Shown piece after piece: positions 8,830 to 16,847 of a stretch of DNA of 64,000 nucleotides (the stretch's first letter is position 1; the number at the start of each line of letters is the position of its first letter). This DNA is from Candidatus Omnitrophota bacterium. GTDB taxonomy: Bacteria > Omnitrophota > Gorgyraeia > Duberdicusellales > 4484-171. The DNA lies in contig JALOCC010000001.1 in the NCBI GenBank assembly GCA_023227945.1, positions 153,199-217,198 on the forward strand, given 5' to 3'. The translations under genes were made by a program, and so were the position numbers. A model generated the notes under the pieces. The model saw nothing but the letters and a program-made list of their open reading frames with translations, made no database searches and was not told where the DNA came from.

Positions 8830-8915
8830 CACAGATAATTACAGATTGGAAATCTCAGATGATCGCAGATGATTTATCTGTGATTATCTGCTTCCGAATC
8901 TGTGGTTATCTGTGT
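8829..8915. repeat. Family A palindrome
   Basis: Left words aacacagataattacagattgg and cagatgatcgcagatgat pair with tctgtgattatctgc and aatctgtggttatctgtg. The element fills the gap between carB and the next gene. Confidence 0.75.
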
Positions 8916-8931
8916 AATGGAGCGAAGCGGC

Positions 8932-9441
8932 ATGCTGAATAAAGAAGAGATAAAAAAAATAATCAACGAGAAAAAATTAATCGAAGGCCACATCGATTTA
9001 GAAATCCAACTTACTCCGAATGGTTTTGATTTGACTGCAGGAAAAATTTACGAATTCGATGCCCCCGGAGCGGTAGATTTTTCCAACAAAGAAAGAATTG
9101 TGCCGGAAGGTAAAGAGCTCATTCCAAAAAAGAAAAATCCAGCAGATAAATTCGGCTGGTGGGAATTAAAAACAGGCGCGTATAAGGTAAGAACAAACGA
9201 AACAGTTAATCTTCCGAATGATTTAGTAGCCCAAGCTTTTACCCGCACAACGCTTCTACGTATGGGTGCTTTTACCCAGCACGGCGTATGGGACGCCGGC
9301 TTCAGAGGCCGCGGAGAATTTGTTTTAATCGTCGGTAACCCCCATGGGATAAAGATAAAACAAAACGCCCGCATCGCTCAGCTTGTGTTTCTGCCGACAA
9401 AAGAAACAGAAAGTTATAAAGGGATATATAATAATATATAG
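8932..9441 (+). CDS. dCTP deaminase / dUTP diphosphatase family protein
   Basis: This 169-residue trimeric dUTPase-fold protein acts in pyrimidine deoxynucleotide supply. It shows the DCD-type core TRTTLLRMGA followed by the HGVWDAGFRGRGEF loop, and near the C-terminus QNARIAQLVFLP. The Arg-Thr pair and the Glu of RGEF fit DCD/DUT enzymes of the archaeal type, so deaminase and diphosphatase are not separable by eye. The upstream ATG at 8902 lies inside the repeat; ATG 8932 follows gagcgaagcgg and begins the conserved helix MLNKEEI. The protein probably works in dUMP formation, downstream of the pyrimidine genes nearby. Confidence 0.75.
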   Translation: MLNKEEIKKIINEKKLIEGHIDLEIQLTPNGFDLTAGKIYEFDAPGAVDFSNKERIVPEGKELIPKKKNPADKFGWWELKTGAYKVRTNETVNLPNDLVAQAFTRTTLLRMGAFTQHGVWDAGFRGRGEFVLIVGNPHGIKIKQNARIAQLVFLPTKETESYKGIYNNI

Positions 9442-9443
9442 TT

Positions 9444-9592
9444 ATAATAACCAAGCTCCAAGATACAATAACCAAACAATGACCAATAATCAAATTCCAA
9501 TAACCAAACAAAAAACAGTATCTCCGTTTGGTTATTGGATATTGGAATTTGAATATTGTTTGTATCTTGTATCTTGGTTATTGGTTATTTAA
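9444..9592. repeat. Family D palindrome (ataaccaa words)
   Basis: Left arm: ccaagctccaagatacaata, accaaacaatgaccaat, caataaccaaac. Right arm: gtttggttattggatattgg, gtatcttggttattgg. Near-identical left arms are found at 26836 and 46602. Confidence 0.85.
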
Positions 9593-9594
9593 TC

Positions 9595-9990
9595 ATGAAT
9601 ACAATAGAAGTCAAAACTACAAAACGAAATGAATTTGTAGATATAACTTCCAAGGTAGAAAAAATTGTCAAAGATTCGAAAATAAAAGACGGACTCTGTG
9701 TTGTTTTTTGCCCGCATACAACAGCGGCTTTAACTATTAACGAAAATGCCGACCCCTCAGTTCAAAAAGATATCATTAGCCACCTTGAAGAATTAGTTCC
9801 TGCCGGTAAAGGTTTTTCTCATTCAGAGGGCAACTCTGATGCGCACATTAAGGCTTCTCTTTTGGGCAGCTCCTTAAATGTTATAATCAAAGACGGGAAC
9901 TTAGCTCTCGGCACCTGGCAGGGGATTTATTTCTGCGAGTTTGACGGGTCAAGACAGCGACAAATATATGTAAAAATAATAGAAATGTAA
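9595..9990 (+). CDS. YjbQ family protein (UPF0047)
   Basis: This 131-residue protein shows the YjbQ/UPF0047 signature: VVFCPHTTAALTINENAD in the middle, HSEGNSDAHIKASLLGSS, then LGTWQGIYFCEFDGSRQR at the C-terminus. The conserved His, Glu and Asp residues group in one pocket in known structures. Some members have weak thiamine-phosphate synthase activity, but the true role is not settled. The frame is open from 9556, but that part is repeat DNA; ATG 9595 starts the family's first strand. The gene sits alone between repeat-filled gaps. Confidence 0.85.
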   Translation: MNTIEVKTTKRNEFVDITSKVEKIVKDSKIKDGLCVVFCPHTTAALTINENADPSVQKDIISHLEELVPAGKGFSHSEGNSDAHIKASLLGSSLNVIIKDGNLALGTWQGIYFCEFDGSRQRQIYVKIIEM

Positions 9991-10042
9991 TAGCCACCGC
10001 TTTTCATTTTTGAAATGAGCGGATTATCAAAAGGCCGAAAAA

Positions 10043-10768
10043 ATGGTTGATAATGGTTTAAATTTTTTAGCAGCCAGCATACTAAAAGAAATGGAACTTC
10101 TACCTAAAGGATCCCGACCAAACCTCGAAAAAGACAAGTTAATTCAATTTTTGGAAAATATAGACATCAAAGATAGAGAATTATTTATTACATCTATTCT
10201 ATGCTTTTTTGCTTATTTTAAATCAATAGTTCCTTGTGCAGAAACGCCTGGCACTGCGTCAATATGGACGAATTATGTTCTGATAACATTATTTGCTTTA
10301 GTTGAAAGATCTATGGAAAAAGAGGTATCTTTTTGGAGCTACATAAATAAAGATGAGAATATAAAAAGATGCAATAAAGGGGATACAAAAAAGGTTATTG
10401 AGGAATGGAGGCAAAAACATGGTTCATCTGAAAAAATACGTAGATTTTTTAAAGAAAATATCAAAAAAGAAGAAACAGATGAAATTGAAAAAGTAATCAA
10501 GAAGGATCCTAAATTTAAAAATGTGAGTGATATTGATGTTTTTATTACAAAAATTATTAAACTTAGAGGTGAATTTGTTCATGGTTTATCCTTGGAATGT
10601 ATAAGTTCTTCGAATATTTATGCTATGTTAGTTCAAGACAAAAATGGAAATTTAATTAGCGATAATATGCAGTGGGTTAAAACTATTGATATTAACAAAT
10701 TGATCGCATATATCTTAAAAGGAATCTTCAGAAAATTTGATACTAAAAAAATAGTAACTTCGATATAA
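10043..10768 (+). CDS. Uncharacterised protein with HEPN-like RxxxxH motif
   Basis: This 241-residue, mostly helical protein belongs to no family I recognise. Residues 175-180 read RGEFVH, an R-x4-H arrangement preceded by a hydrophobic helix (FITKIIKL). This is the pattern of HEPN ribonuclease domains found in abortive-infection, toxin and Apea-type defence proteins. Codon use looks more AT-rich than in neighbouring genes (many aaa, aat, ata), which would fit horizontal acquisition. The N-terminal half has a hydrophobic stretch around residues 48-88. No obvious antitoxin partner is adjacent. The HEPN assignment is a motif-level inference only. Confidence 0.45.
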   Translation: MVDNGLNFLAASILKEMELLPKGSRPNLEKDKLIQFLENIDIKDRELFITSILCFFAYFKSIVPCAETPGTASIWTNYVLITLFALVERSMEKEVSFWSYINKDENIKRCNKGDTKKVIEEWRQKHGSSEKIRRFFKENIKKEETDEIEKVIKKDPKFKNVSDIDVFITKIIKLRGEFVHGLSLECISSSNIYAMLVQDKNGNLISDNMQWVKTIDINKLIAYILKGIFRKFDTKKIVTSI

Positions 10769-10812
10769 AAAATAAGGATGTTTCTAATTTTTGAAAATGG
10801 ATAAATAATTGC

Positions 10813-10974
10813 ATGGATTTCTTTAATGGTTTGATACCTAAACTAAGTTTATGCATTACTTGTAAACGCAATGGTGATGTGGAACGGGAAGCTTTCTGCG
10901 TATTAAATCGTATGGATCAAAAGGGCAAGGGCGATTTTAAATATGAAGCTTGTGGGCGGAAGCGAGTAGGATAA
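10813..10974 (+). CDS. Possible small ORF with Cys residues (53 aa)
   Basis: An ATG-TAA frame of 53 codons with CITCKRNG near residue 14, a further Cys at 29 and a Cys at 47 (YEACGRKR) suggests a small zinc-ribbon-like peptide. There is no convincing ribosome-binding site before the ATG. It lies in an otherwise gene-free gap between the HEPN-like ORF and mutM and may be a remnant of a longer gene. I cannot name it. Confidence 0.25.
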   Translation: MDFFNGLIPKLSLCITCKRNGDVEREAFCVLNRMDQKGKGDFKYEACGRKRVG

Positions 10975-10982
10975 TGACAGAG

Positions 10983-11018
10983 CGTTTATCCGCGTATAGC
11001 TTTGCGGTAATCCGTCCC
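10983..11018. repeat. Single copy of family H-like hairpin
   Basis: The words cgtttatccgcgtatagc and tttgcggtaatccgtcc match the arms of the family H elements at 44834 and 50950. It lies just before the mutM ribosome-binding site (aaggaga). Confidence 0.5.
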
Positions 11019-11036
11019 TATCATTAAGGAGAAGAT

Positions 11037-11840
11037 ATGCCGGAATTGCCAGAGGTTGAAACAATTAAACGCGAATTAGAAAAAGCGGTTTTGGGGAAAA
11101 AAATCACAAAAGTTTCTGTGATTAACCCGAAAGTAATCAAAGAGCCGTCTCCTAAAGAATTCCAAAAAGAAATTGCCGGCGCAACCATAAAAAATATTCT
11201 GCGAAAAGCAAAATTGCTGATTATTGAATTATCAAATGGCAAGTTTCTGGCAATCCATCTTAAAATGACCGGTCAATTAATTTATCCGGGAAAAGGCTCT
11301 AAGCTTACAAGAGTTATTTTTAGCTTGTCTTCCGGTAAAGATTTAGATTTTAATGACGGCCGCTTGTTTGCGGAATTACGGCTGGTTGATGATTGGCAGA
11401 AATTAAAATTTATTCAAAGCTTGGGCCCGGAACCTTTTGATTTATCGTGCGAGCATTTTAAAAAAATGCTCGCCTCTAAAAAAACAAAGATAAAACCGCT
11501 TTTACTGGATCAAACATTTATTTCCGGTGTTGGCAATATTTACGCCAACGAAGCGCTGTTTCGCGCAAAAATCAACCCCGGCAGGCCGGCAAATAGCTTG
11601 TCGCAAAAGGAAAAAGAGCTCCTTTTTAATGAACTAAAAGAAACACTTAAAGAGGCAATTGCCCATAAAGGTTCATCCGTTGACCAATATGTCCAGCTTT
11701 CCGGTGAAGATGGCGGTTACGCAAAGTACCACAAGGTTTACGATAGAGAAAAAAAGCCCTGTTTAAAATGTAAAATCCCTATCCAGCGAATAAGTTTAGG
11801 CGGCCGCGGCACATATTTTTGCCCGCACTGCCAAGCGTAA
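11037..11840 (+). CDS. mutM: Formamidopyrimidine-DNA glycosylase
   Basis: This 267-residue Fpg/MutM removes 8-oxoguanine and other oxidised purines and cleaves the abasic site. Catalytic Pro2 and Glu3 are exposed after Met removal (MPELPEVE). The conserved GVGNIYANEALF helix-two-turn-helix is in the middle, and the C-terminal zinc finger has CLKC ... CPHC. A good ribosome-binding site (aaggagaagat) precedes the ATG. No operon partner is evident; together with EndoQ and the dUTPase-like protein, the region is rich in damaged-base handling. Confidence 0.96.
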   Translation: MPELPEVETIKRELEKAVLGKKITKVSVINPKVIKEPSPKEFQKEIAGATIKNILRKAKLLIIELSNGKFLAIHLKMTGQLIYPGKGSKLTRVIFSLSSGKDLDFNDGRLFAELRLVDDWQKLKFIQSLGPEPFDLSCEHFKKMLASKKTKIKPLLLDQTFISGVGNIYANEALFRAKINPGRPANSLSQKEKELLFNELKETLKEAIAHKGSSVDQYVQLSGEDGGYAKYHKVYDREKKPCLKCKIPIQRISLGGRGTYFCPHCQA

Positions 11841-11841
11841 A

Positions 11842-12022
11842 ACACAGATGATCGCAAATAAGAAGATAGAAATACAGTTGAAACACGCTCGCTTTGCTCG
11901 CGAAATACAGTAGAAATACAATTGTATATCTACTGTATATCCACCGTATTTCTATCGTATATTAATTACAGTGGAATTTATCTGTGATCATCTGCTCTCC
12001 AATCTGTGGTCATCTGTGTAAT
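11842..12022. repeat. Nested palindrome, family A with family I inside
   Basis: Outer words acacagatgatcgcaa and gtggtcatctgtg belong to family A. The inner words agatagaaatacagttgaaac, gctcgctttgctcgcg, gtatatctactgtatatcc and gtatttctatcgtat belong to family I, as at 4122-4310. Confidence 0.75.
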
Positions 12023-12029
12023 AAAACAA

Positions 12030-13880
12030 ATGTTAAACCAAAATGAAATAATCTCGCTACTTAAACCTCACCTAAAAAAACCTTTTGTTTTTCTTGAAAC
12101 AGCGAATTTCGATAAAGATAACGTAAGCTCTTTTTTGTTTAAAGATTTTTCTGAAGTTTTTATTTTTAATTACAAAGACGACGTAGACAAATTTTTTGAA
12201 AAAGCAGAAAGTTGTTTAGGGAAAAATCAATGGCTCTGCGGATTTTTTTCGTATGAATTCGGCTACTGCCTTGAACCAGCACTATACTACCTAAAAGAAA
12301 AAAACAATTTTCCGCTTGCCTGGCTTGCCTGCTGTAAAGAGCCAGTTAAAATAATCAACTGCCACCCTATTCCGGTTTGTGCCGATAGAAAATCAAAAAA
12401 AAGTTTTCGGATAAAAAATATAAAACCTAATATCAGCTACCGCCAATACGCAACCACAATCAGAAAAATAAAAACATACCTTGGAAACGGCACCAACTAC
12501 CAAACTAACTTTACCTTCAAGATAAAATTCTCTTTTTCAGGAGATGTTTTAAATTTCTATGCTGCCTTGCGGGCAGCTCAGCCGACATCTTATATGGCGC
12601 TTATAAACACAGGCGAGTGTTTTATTATTTCTCTATCGCCGGAACTTTTTTTTAGGCAAGATGGCAATAAAATTACGACCAAACCCATGAAGGGAACTAT
12701 CGGCCGCGGGAATACTTTATCCGAGGATAAGATAAATGAAAGCAAGCTAACGGCAGACAAAAAAATAATGGCTGAGAACTTAATGATTGTTGATTTGCTG
12801 CGTAATGATTTAGGAAGAGTTTCAAAAAAAGTATGGGTGCCTGAGATTTTCTGCGCAGAAAAATACAGAACCCTTTACCAGATGACCTCAACCATATCAG
12901 CCAAGTTGAAAAATGATACCGGTATTCGGGAAATTTTTTCTTCGCTTTTCCCCTCCGGCTCGGTAACCGGCGCACCCAAGATAAAGACTATGGAGATTAT
13001 CAAAGAATTGGAAAAAGAGCCCCGCAATATTTATACCGGAGCAATAGGCTATATCTCGCCGGCCCAAAAAGCCTGTTTTAACGTTGCAATAAGGACTATT
13101 GTGCTTTCTGAGGATAAAGGAGAAATGGGTATTGGCGGGGGCATTGTTTATGATTCAAGCGCAAAAAAAGAATACACGGAAGCAATGCTTAAAGCAAAAT
13201 TCCTTACTCAGGGCCTCGACGGTTTTTCTCTCATAGAAACAATCCTCTGGGCAGAGAAAGGATATTTCCTGAATGATTTACATTTAAACCGGCTTAAAAA
13301 ATCCTGTGAATATTTTTCAATAAAACTAAATTTCGACAAACTCAAAAAAGAGTTGAATATTTTAGCAAAAAAACTAAAAGCAAAAGGCGGAAGATTTAAA
13401 ATAAGAATATTGGCAAACCTCGAGGGAAATTTCATGATAGAAAATTCTCCTCTCGGCGAACTGGGTTTCCCCGTAAAAGTTAAAATCAGCAGAAAAAAAA
13501 TAAACCCACAGGATATTTTTCTTTACCATAAGACAACCAAGAGAAAATTTTATGAGGAAGAAAGAGAAAAAGCCAAAAACGCCGGATGCTTTGAGGCAAT
13601 TTTCTTTAATAAATACGGAGAACTTACCGAAGGAAGCATTTCCAATGTTTTTGTCCCAAAGAACGGAATGCTTTATACTCCGCCGGTTAAATGCGGGCTT
13701 TTAAACGGTGTTTTACGCCAGCATCTTTTAAGAACCGATAAAGCAAAAGAGAAAACTCTTTATTTACGGGATATTTTGGCGGCCGATGCGATATATATAG
13801 GTAATTCCGTAAGGGGATTGATGAAAGCGGAAATTTCCCTTGCCTCTTTGAGAAATAACAGTAAAATAAAAATACCCTAA
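12030..13880 (+). CDS. pabBC: Aminodeoxychorismate synthase component I fused to aminodeoxychorismate lyase
   Basis: A 616-residue two-domain protein for p-aminobenzoate in folate synthesis. Residues 1 to about 390 are the chorismate-binding PabB domain (KPMKGTIGRG, ENLMIVDLLRNDLGR, SVTGAPK, GGGIVYDS). From about 395 on, a class IV PLP aminotransferase-fold domain acts as PabC (SLIETILWAEKG, a lysine in FLYHKTTKRKF, and ELTEGSISNVF). One chain would therefore make and cleave aminodeoxychorismate; the glutamine amidotransferase PabA must come from elsewhere. The ORF extends upstream to 12006 through repeat DNA; ATG 12030 is preferred. It is followed closely by the ArsR-type regulator. Confidence 0.92.
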   Translation: MLNQNEIISLLKPHLKKPFVFLETANFDKDNVSSFLFKDFSEVFIFNYKDDVDKFFEKAESCLGKNQWLCGFFSYEFGYCLEPALYYLKEKNNFPLAWLACCKEPVKIINCHPIPVCADRKSKKSFRIKNIKPNISYRQYATTIRKIKTYLGNGTNYQTNFTFKIKFSFSGDVLNFYAALRAAQPTSYMALINTGECFIISLSPELFFRQDGNKITTKPMKGTIGRGNTLSEDKINESKLTADKKIMAENLMIVDLLRNDLGRVSKKVWVPEIFCAEKYRTLYQMTSTISAKLKNDTGIREIFSSLFPSGSVTGAPKIKTMEIIKELEKEPRNIYTGAIGYISPAQKACFNVAIRTIVLSEDKGEMGIGGGIVYDSSAKKEYTEAMLKAKFLTQGLDGFSLIETILWAEKGYFLNDLHLNRLKKSCEYFSIKLNFDKLKKELNILAKKLKAKGGRFKIRILANLEGNFMIENSPLGELGFPVKVKISRKKINPQDIFLYHKTTKRKFYEEEREKAKNAGCFEAIFFNKYGELTEGSISNVFVPKNGMLYTPPVKCGLLNGVLRQHLLRTDKAKEKTLYLRDILAADAIYIGNSVRGLMKAEISLASLRNNSKIKIP

Positions 13881-13894
13881 ACGCAGTACTATCC

Positions 13895-13919
13895 CATATT
13901 CGCACGAATAAGGGTAATA
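13895..13919. promoter_or_regulatory. Candidate operator before arsR-type gene (copy 1)
   Basis: A 25-nt sequence identical to 14194-14218. It contains the palindrome TATTCG-ca-CGAATA followed by the ribosome-binding site AAGGG and ends at the start codon. The symmetry and placement suit an ArsR-family operator or a small RNA hairpin covering the ribosome-binding site. Confidence 0.6.
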
Positions 13920-14191
13920 TGAGTAAAGAAACAAAAGTATTTAAGGTTTTGGCTAATTCGCGCCGGCTAAAAATAATGGAGATGCTTCTTGCGAAAGAAC
14001 GGCTTAGCGTCTCTACCATTTCGCACAAATTGAACCTTTCTTTTAAAAGCACCTCTAGGCACCTTTGCCTTTTGGAAAACAGCGGTTTACTGGAACGGGA
14101 GCAAGAGGGGCTTTTTGCGTTTTATAAAATCAAGAAAGATTTAAAGGCAGCATTTAAAAAACTTTTAGAAGGAATGTCCGTATTTGTATAA
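13919..14191 (+). CDS. ArsR-family winged-helix transcriptional regulator
   Basis: This 90-residue protein has the ArsR helix-turn-helix: LANSRRLKIMEMLL, then the recognition region STISHKLNLSFKSTSRHLCLLENSGLL at residues 36-62, and a wing (REQEGLFAFYKI). No Cys cluster typical of metal sensors is seen near the recognition helix, so the signal is unlikely to be a thiol-bound metal of the ArsR/CadC type. Identical 25-nt palindromic sequences lie at its own start and at the start of pyrK downstream. This suggests that it represses itself and pyrK. It follows pabBC by 38 nt. Confidence 0.8.
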   Translation: MSKETKVFKVLANSRRLKIMEMLLAKERLSVSTISHKLNLSFKSTSRHLCLLENSGLLEREQEGLFAFYKIKKDLKAAFKKLLEGMSVFV

Positions 14192-14193
14192 GA

Positions 14194-14218
14194 CATATTC
14201 GCACGAATAAGGGTAATA
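14194..14218. promoter_or_regulatory. Candidate operator before pyrK (copy 2)
   Basis: An exact repeat of the 25 nt at 13895-13919, again placed so that the palindrome TATTCG-ca-CGAATA is followed by AAGGG and then the start codon of pyrK. Confidence 0.6.
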
Positions 14219-15010
14219 ATGCCGAAAGAGCTGGAAGTCAAAATTGAGTTTTCGAAAAAAATAAAAAACGATGTTTATCTTATAGGGTTTAAGTCAGCTT
14301 ACATCGCAAGCAGCGCTCGATGCGGGCAATTTTTGCATCTAAAAGTAGACGACAAAATTACAATTCTGCGCCGGCCGTTAAGTATTCATAAAATTGAAAA
14401 AAACCTTATCTATCTCCTTTTCCGTGTCAGGGGAAGAGGAACCAAGCTCCTTTCACAGTGTAAAAAAGGAGATGTTTTTGATGCTATTGGGCCCCTCGGC
14501 AATGGCTTCCACGTCCCACGCCCTACGCCTAACGCCCAACGTATTCTAGTAGCTGGAGGAATGGGAGTAGCGCCCTTAGTTTTTCTTGCAGAAAAACTAA
14601 GGGAAATCCGAAGCCCTAAATCCGAAACTCGAAACTTAATACTCTTGGGGGCTAAGAGTAAAAAGGAAGTATTAGCCGAAAGCGAATTCAAAAAGCTTGG
14701 GTTTGAAGTTCATATCGCAACCGACGACGGTTCTAGAGGGTTTAAGGGGTCGGTTGTGGAATTATTAAAAGAACAACTTAGAACTTACAACTTAGAACTT
14801 AGAACTAATATTTACGCCTGCGGCCCTAAAGAAATGTTTTATGAAATAAAAAAAGTTTTGGAAAAATATCCGCAAATACAGGCTCAGGTTTCTTTTGAGC
14901 AGTTTATGGGTTGCGGCCTTGGAATATGTTACGGCTGCGCCATTGAGACGAAAGAAGGATACAAAAAAGTATGTAAAGACGGCCCGGTATTTGATTTAAA
15001 AATTATATGA
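14219..15010 (+). CDS. pyrK: Dihydroorotate dehydrogenase B, electron transfer subunit
   Basis: This 263-residue FAD/2Fe-2S subunit passes electrons from dihydroorotate dehydrogenase (PyrD) to NAD. It shows the FAD motif RRPLSIHK (51-58), the nucleotide-binding ILVAGGMGVAPL (109-120), YACGPKEMF (199-207), and the iron-sulphur ligands C232, C237, C240 and C252. Three loops look written in the word-repeat style of the intergenic elements: residues 99-108 (bases 14515-14541), 129-141 (14603-14640) and 185-197 (14771-14809). They are in frame and spare the motifs. pyrD is 6.5 kb away. The stop overlaps the next start by 4 nt. Confidence 0.93.
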   Translation: MPKELEVKIEFSKKIKNDVYLIGFKSAYIASSARCGQFLHLKVDDKITILRRPLSIHKIEKNLIYLLFRVRGRGTKLLSQCKKGDVFDAIGPLGNGFHVPRPTPNAQRILVAGGMGVAPLVFLAEKLREIRSPKSETRNLILLGAKSKKEVLAESEFKKLGFEVHIATDDGSRGFKGSVVELLKEQLRTYNLELRTNIYACGPKEMFYEIKKVLEKYPQIQAQVSFEQFMGCGLGICYGCAIETKEGYKKVCKDGPVFDLKII

Positions 15011-16506
15011 TAAAAAAATTAATTTTATTTTTGTTTTGTATATTAATTACAATTTCCGTTTACGCTCAAATCACGGTGTATCTCAAAAACGGCAGGCAGG
15101 TGCAGGGTTATTTCGTAAGCATAGATAATTCCAAGATAGTAATTGCCCAGGGTAGGGGTAATATTCGAATGAGCCTTTACAAAGAAGAGATAGATAAAAT
15201 CGAAGGTTTTACTTTTGAGGAATTTTCAAGGGCAAAAGACACCTACGAAGCCGGCCACTTCGAGGGCAAGGAAAAAGGATTTGCTTCTTCGTATAAAGAT
15301 GCCGTTAAGATGGTTTCCGAAAAACGGGGATTAGAATTTATATCAGAAGTTAAAAATGAAATGATTTCGCGTGAGAACATAAAAAAATACATGGAAAAAA
15401 AGCTGCAAGAAGAGGTTAAAGACGAAGAAATTGAGCAAGACAAAAAGCTGCTGGTTAAATTAGGAATTATAAGCCCGGGCGCAGACTATAAAAAGATGAT
15501 TATTGAGCTTTTTACCCGTAACGTTGCCGGTTTCTATGAGCCGAAAGAAAACAAAATGTATGTTGTGGATGAGGCTGCCTCTTCGTTTTCTCCTTTCCTG
15601 CCGTCAGAAGTTGTAATACATGAGCTGGTCCATGCGCTGCAGGACCAATATATTATGCTTGATTATCTGGATGAAGATCTTAAAAAGGCAAACGACGATA
15701 AAGCCCTCGCAATGAAATCCGTCATCGAAGGGGAAGCAACTTATGTATCTTTTAGCATCATGGCAGATTATATTAAAAAAAGAACCAGCGGCGGCCCGCA
15801 AAGTAAAGTATTTGATTCGATGGATATGGAAAAGTTTATTTTGGAATCGATGATGCTTATGACAAAGAGCCTTTCCCCGGAATTTGAAAACAAAGCACTT
15901 ATTCACTATTTGCTTTTTCCTTACATAAACGGCGGCCTGTTTATTAAATACGCCTACGATAACGGTGGCTGGAAAAAGGTCGATTCCGTATACAAAAATT
16001 ATCCGCTTTCAACTGAGCAGATAATTCATCCTGAGAAATATTTTCTTGTTGAAGATAAGCCTCTCCCGTTGCCAGGGAAAAATTTTTCATTTCTCGCTCA
16101 GGACGGCTACAAAGAAATTTCAAAAGGAACCCTGGGGGAGTTTACCATTTATACATTAGGAATCACATTCCTGGACGACCTTTATGCGAAAATGCTTTCT
16201 GTTGGGTGGGGGAATGATAGCTATTATCTTTATGAAAAAGAAGGTAAACTTACGCTGATTATGGATACGCGCTGGGATTCCGTGCTTGAGGCAGAAGAAT
16301 TCTTTAAAGGGATGAAGGCTCTTATGGATAAAAAATATGCGAACCTTAAATGGAATGATAAACAAAACTTTATGATTGCCGAAAACGAAGGCAACATAAT
16401 TTATATAGGCAAAAAAGATGACGGAGTTATGATAATAGAAGAAGAAGGAAAAGATAAAAGCACAATAGAAAAAGTAACAAAAATTTGTGTTTTTCCTTAT
16501 TCATAA
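15007..16506 (+). CDS. Secreted HExxH metallopeptidase-like protein
   Basis: This 499-residue protein has a signal peptide (MIKKLILFLFCILITISVYA) and an N-terminal small beta module (VYLKNGRQVQGYFVSID). At residues 205-209 it has HELVH in a helix followed by ALQDQY, the zinc-peptidase motif. EGEATYVSF near 241-249 could supply the third zinc ligand (gluzincin style). Acting outside the cytoplasmic membrane on an unknown protein is the likely role. The start overlaps pyrK by 4 nt (ATGA), so it is probably translationally coupled, although no pathway link is apparent. Confidence 0.7.
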   Translation: MIKKLILFLFCILITISVYAQITVYLKNGRQVQGYFVSIDNSKIVIAQGRGNIRMSLYKEEIDKIEGFTFEEFSRAKDTYEAGHFEGKEKGFASSYKDAVKMVSEKRGLEFISEVKNEMISRENIKKYMEKKLQEEVKDEEIEQDKKLLVKLGIISPGADYKKMIIELFTRNVAGFYEPKENKMYVVDEAASSFSPFLPSEVVIHELVHALQDQYIMLDYLDEDLKKANDDKALAMKSVIEGEATYVSFSIMADYIKKRTSGGPQSKVFDSMDMEKFILESMMLMTKSLSPEFENKALIHYLLFPYINGGLFIKYAYDNGGWKKVDSVYKNYPLSTEQIIHPEKYFLVEDKPLPLPGKNFSFLAQDGYKEISKGTLGEFTIYTLGITFLDDLYAKMLSVGWGNDSYYLYEKEGKLTLIMDTRWDSVLEAEEFFKGMKALMDKKYANLKWNDKQNFMIAENEGNIIYIGKKDDGVMIIEEEGKDKSTIEKVTKICVFPYS

Positions 16507-16526
16507 AGTTTAAAAAGGAGGAAACT

Positions 16527-16718
16527 ATGTCGAATTTTATAACCGCCCTGATTCCCTTGATGATTGGAATTGTTATTCTGGCCTTTCCCCAGGTCTTTAC
16601 GCAAAAAGATTTGAAAAGTAAAGAAAATGCGCCCACAAGAAAGACAATACAGATAATAGGCATAGCGGCTATTGTCGTCAGCGTGATTATTTTTTTAAAA
16701 GTAACAGCTTTTAAATGA
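16527..16718 (+). CDS. Small two-helix membrane protein
   Basis: A 63-residue protein with two predicted membrane segments (ALIPLMIGIVILAFPQVF and IIGIAAIVVSVIIFL) joined by a short charged loop. A strong ribosome-binding site (aaaggagg) precedes ATG 16527; the in-frame upstream codons from 16485 lie inside the end of the preceding gene. No family is recognised and the function is unknown. Confidence 0.6.
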   Translation: MSNFITALIPLMIGIVILAFPQVFTQKDLKSKENAPTRKTIQIIGIAAIVVSVIIFLKVTAFK

Positions 16719-16725
16719 TTTACAT

Positions 16726-16790
16726 TCAAATGAAACCAACATTTTTTCATCGCTTCGCTTAAAAAAATGATGTGCTAAATGGAAATTTAA
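16726..16790. repeat. ATGAARCCAACATTTTT inverted repeat
   Basis: aaatgaaaccaacattttttc and its partial complement aaaaaaatgatgtgctaaatgg form a hairpin around atcgcttcgctt. The same element follows rpmI at 34524-34610. Confidence 0.6.
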
Positions 16791-16805
16791 CCGGAGCGCT
16801 TCGGG

Positions 16806-16837
16806 TTAAATTGTCCAACTAAAGTTGGACAATTTAA
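16806..16837. promoter_or_regulatory. Perfect hairpin abutting Shine-Dalgarno of glycosyltransferase
   Basis: A 15-bp perfect inverted repeat (ttaaattgtccaact / agttggacaatttaa) ends directly on the ribosome-binding site aaggagg. Its left arm also pairs with an upstream copy (atttaacc at 16784-16791), so two mutually exclusive stems are possible. rpmI has the same arrangement. Confidence 0.55.
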
Positions 16838-16847
16838 GGAGGTCAAG

